From the NCBI GenBank assembly GCA_041565695.1, contig JBFGUI010000001.1, positions 1 through 51,675 on the forward strand: DNA of 51,675 nt. Reading direction: 5' to 3'. Below the pieces are notes generated by a model. It saw only the letters and a program-made list of their open reading frames with translations. It made no database searches and was not told the DNA's origin. The translations under genes and the position numbers were made by a program. This document shows positions 51,509-51,675 of the stretch, piece after piece; within the stretch, counting starts at the first letter, position 1; each line of letters opens with the position of its first letter. Origin of the DNA: Pelagibius sp041565695 (GTDB lineage Bacteria > Pseudomonadota > Alphaproteobacteria > Kiloniellales > Kiloniellaceae).

Positions 51509-51595
51509 TGGCACGGGGGACAACGCCGTCTTGTCGCTCAGCGACGCGGCGGAAGGCGGTATTGGCAAAGAGGCCCGGGCTCAGGGCTGCCGGGC

Positions 51596-51675
51596 TCAGG
51601 GGTCGCGGCTGAGGCCCTTGGCGGCGAGGTTGTCGAGATAGGCCTGCCACAGGGCGTCCTGATCGCGGCCGATGC
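51596..51675 (-). CDS. 3' end of an unidentified gene (truncated by window end)
   Basis: In the minus frame the last 25 codons read (I)GRDQDALWQAYLDNLAAKGLSRDP and end in TGA at 51596-51598. The codon bias and helical, amphipathic composition look like a real protein tail. Too little is present to name a family. It lies 120 nt upstream of dddP on the same strand, so it may belong to the same transcript. Confidence 0.6.
   Translation of the reverse strand, partial: IGRDQDALWQAYLDNLAAKGLSRDP

Overview
The window is 51.7 kb of high-GC chromosomal DNA from a Gram-negative alphaproteobacterium, most likely a marine Rhodospirillales/Kiloniellales-type organism. This rests on the order mnmE-mnmG-rsmG-parA-parB, the opposite-strand block holA/lptE/leuS/DUF3576, two perfect chromosomal parS sites, an ftsK-lolA pair, a glnK-amtB pair and a DddP-type DMSP-lyase homologue. 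No rRNA, tRNA, CRISPR array, phage or insertion sequence was recognised. Most of the window reads as ordinary chromosome.

Layout. 1-5.6 kb: tRNA-modification GTPase MnmE (5' truncated by the window), MnmG, RsmG, ParA and ParB, with parS sites beside mnmE and inside rsmG; this is the origin-proximal segregation locus. 5.7-10.5 kb (minus): HolA, LptE, LeuS and a DUF3576 lipoprotein. 10.7-11.8 kb: a porin with a strong terminator. 12.2-14.6 kb: two tandem PAPS-type sulfotransferases and a YggS-type PLP protein. 14.6-18.3 kb (minus): a lipoprotein, a YkuD-type L,D-transpeptidase, an unknown protein, and GTP cyclohydrolase II fused to a degenerate RibB-like domain. 18.5-23.9 kb: an alpha/beta hydrolase, an orphan OmpR-type regulator, an MFS carrier, an MBL-fold hydrolase and a membrane adenylate cyclase. 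23.9-28.0 kb (minus): a peptide ABC importer without a binding protein. 28.1-35.0 kb (minus): a tightly overlapping glycan operon (two GT28/MurG-like and two GT4 glycosyltransferases, a histidine phosphatase, a polysaccharide deacetylase, a small membrane protein). 35.2-39.0 kb (plus): an aberrant ABC exporter, a stand-alone cyclic-nucleotide-binding protein and a small methyltransferase. 39-42 kb: exonuclease III, a class I amidotransferase and a fatty-acid-hydroxylase-type membrane protein. 42.1-48.5 kb (minus): LolA, FtsK, a DapC-like aminotransferase, a frameshifted amtB and glnK. 48.9-51.7 kb: a UbiH-family hydroxylase, the DddP homologue and the 3' end of one more gene.

The best candidate for an undescribed system is the divergent locus at 28.1-39.0 kb. 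A seven-gene glycan-building operon faces an operon whose first product looks like an ABC exporter but has lost the Walker A lysine, the LSGGQ signature, the Walker B aspartate and the H-loop histidine. It also carries about 330 extra residues that repeat an S-x-x-(D/E)-N-(L/I)-L-(F/Y)-G element three times. A cAMP-type binding domain with no DNA-binding domain and a small methyltransferase follow it. I infer a glycan export or assembly machine with a non-hydrolysing, possibly cyclic-nucleotide-gated transporter; the sequence alone does not prove this.

Other points to check are the amtB frameshift, the DddP active-site match, the parS inside rsmG and several perfect inverted repeats in promoter-type positions.
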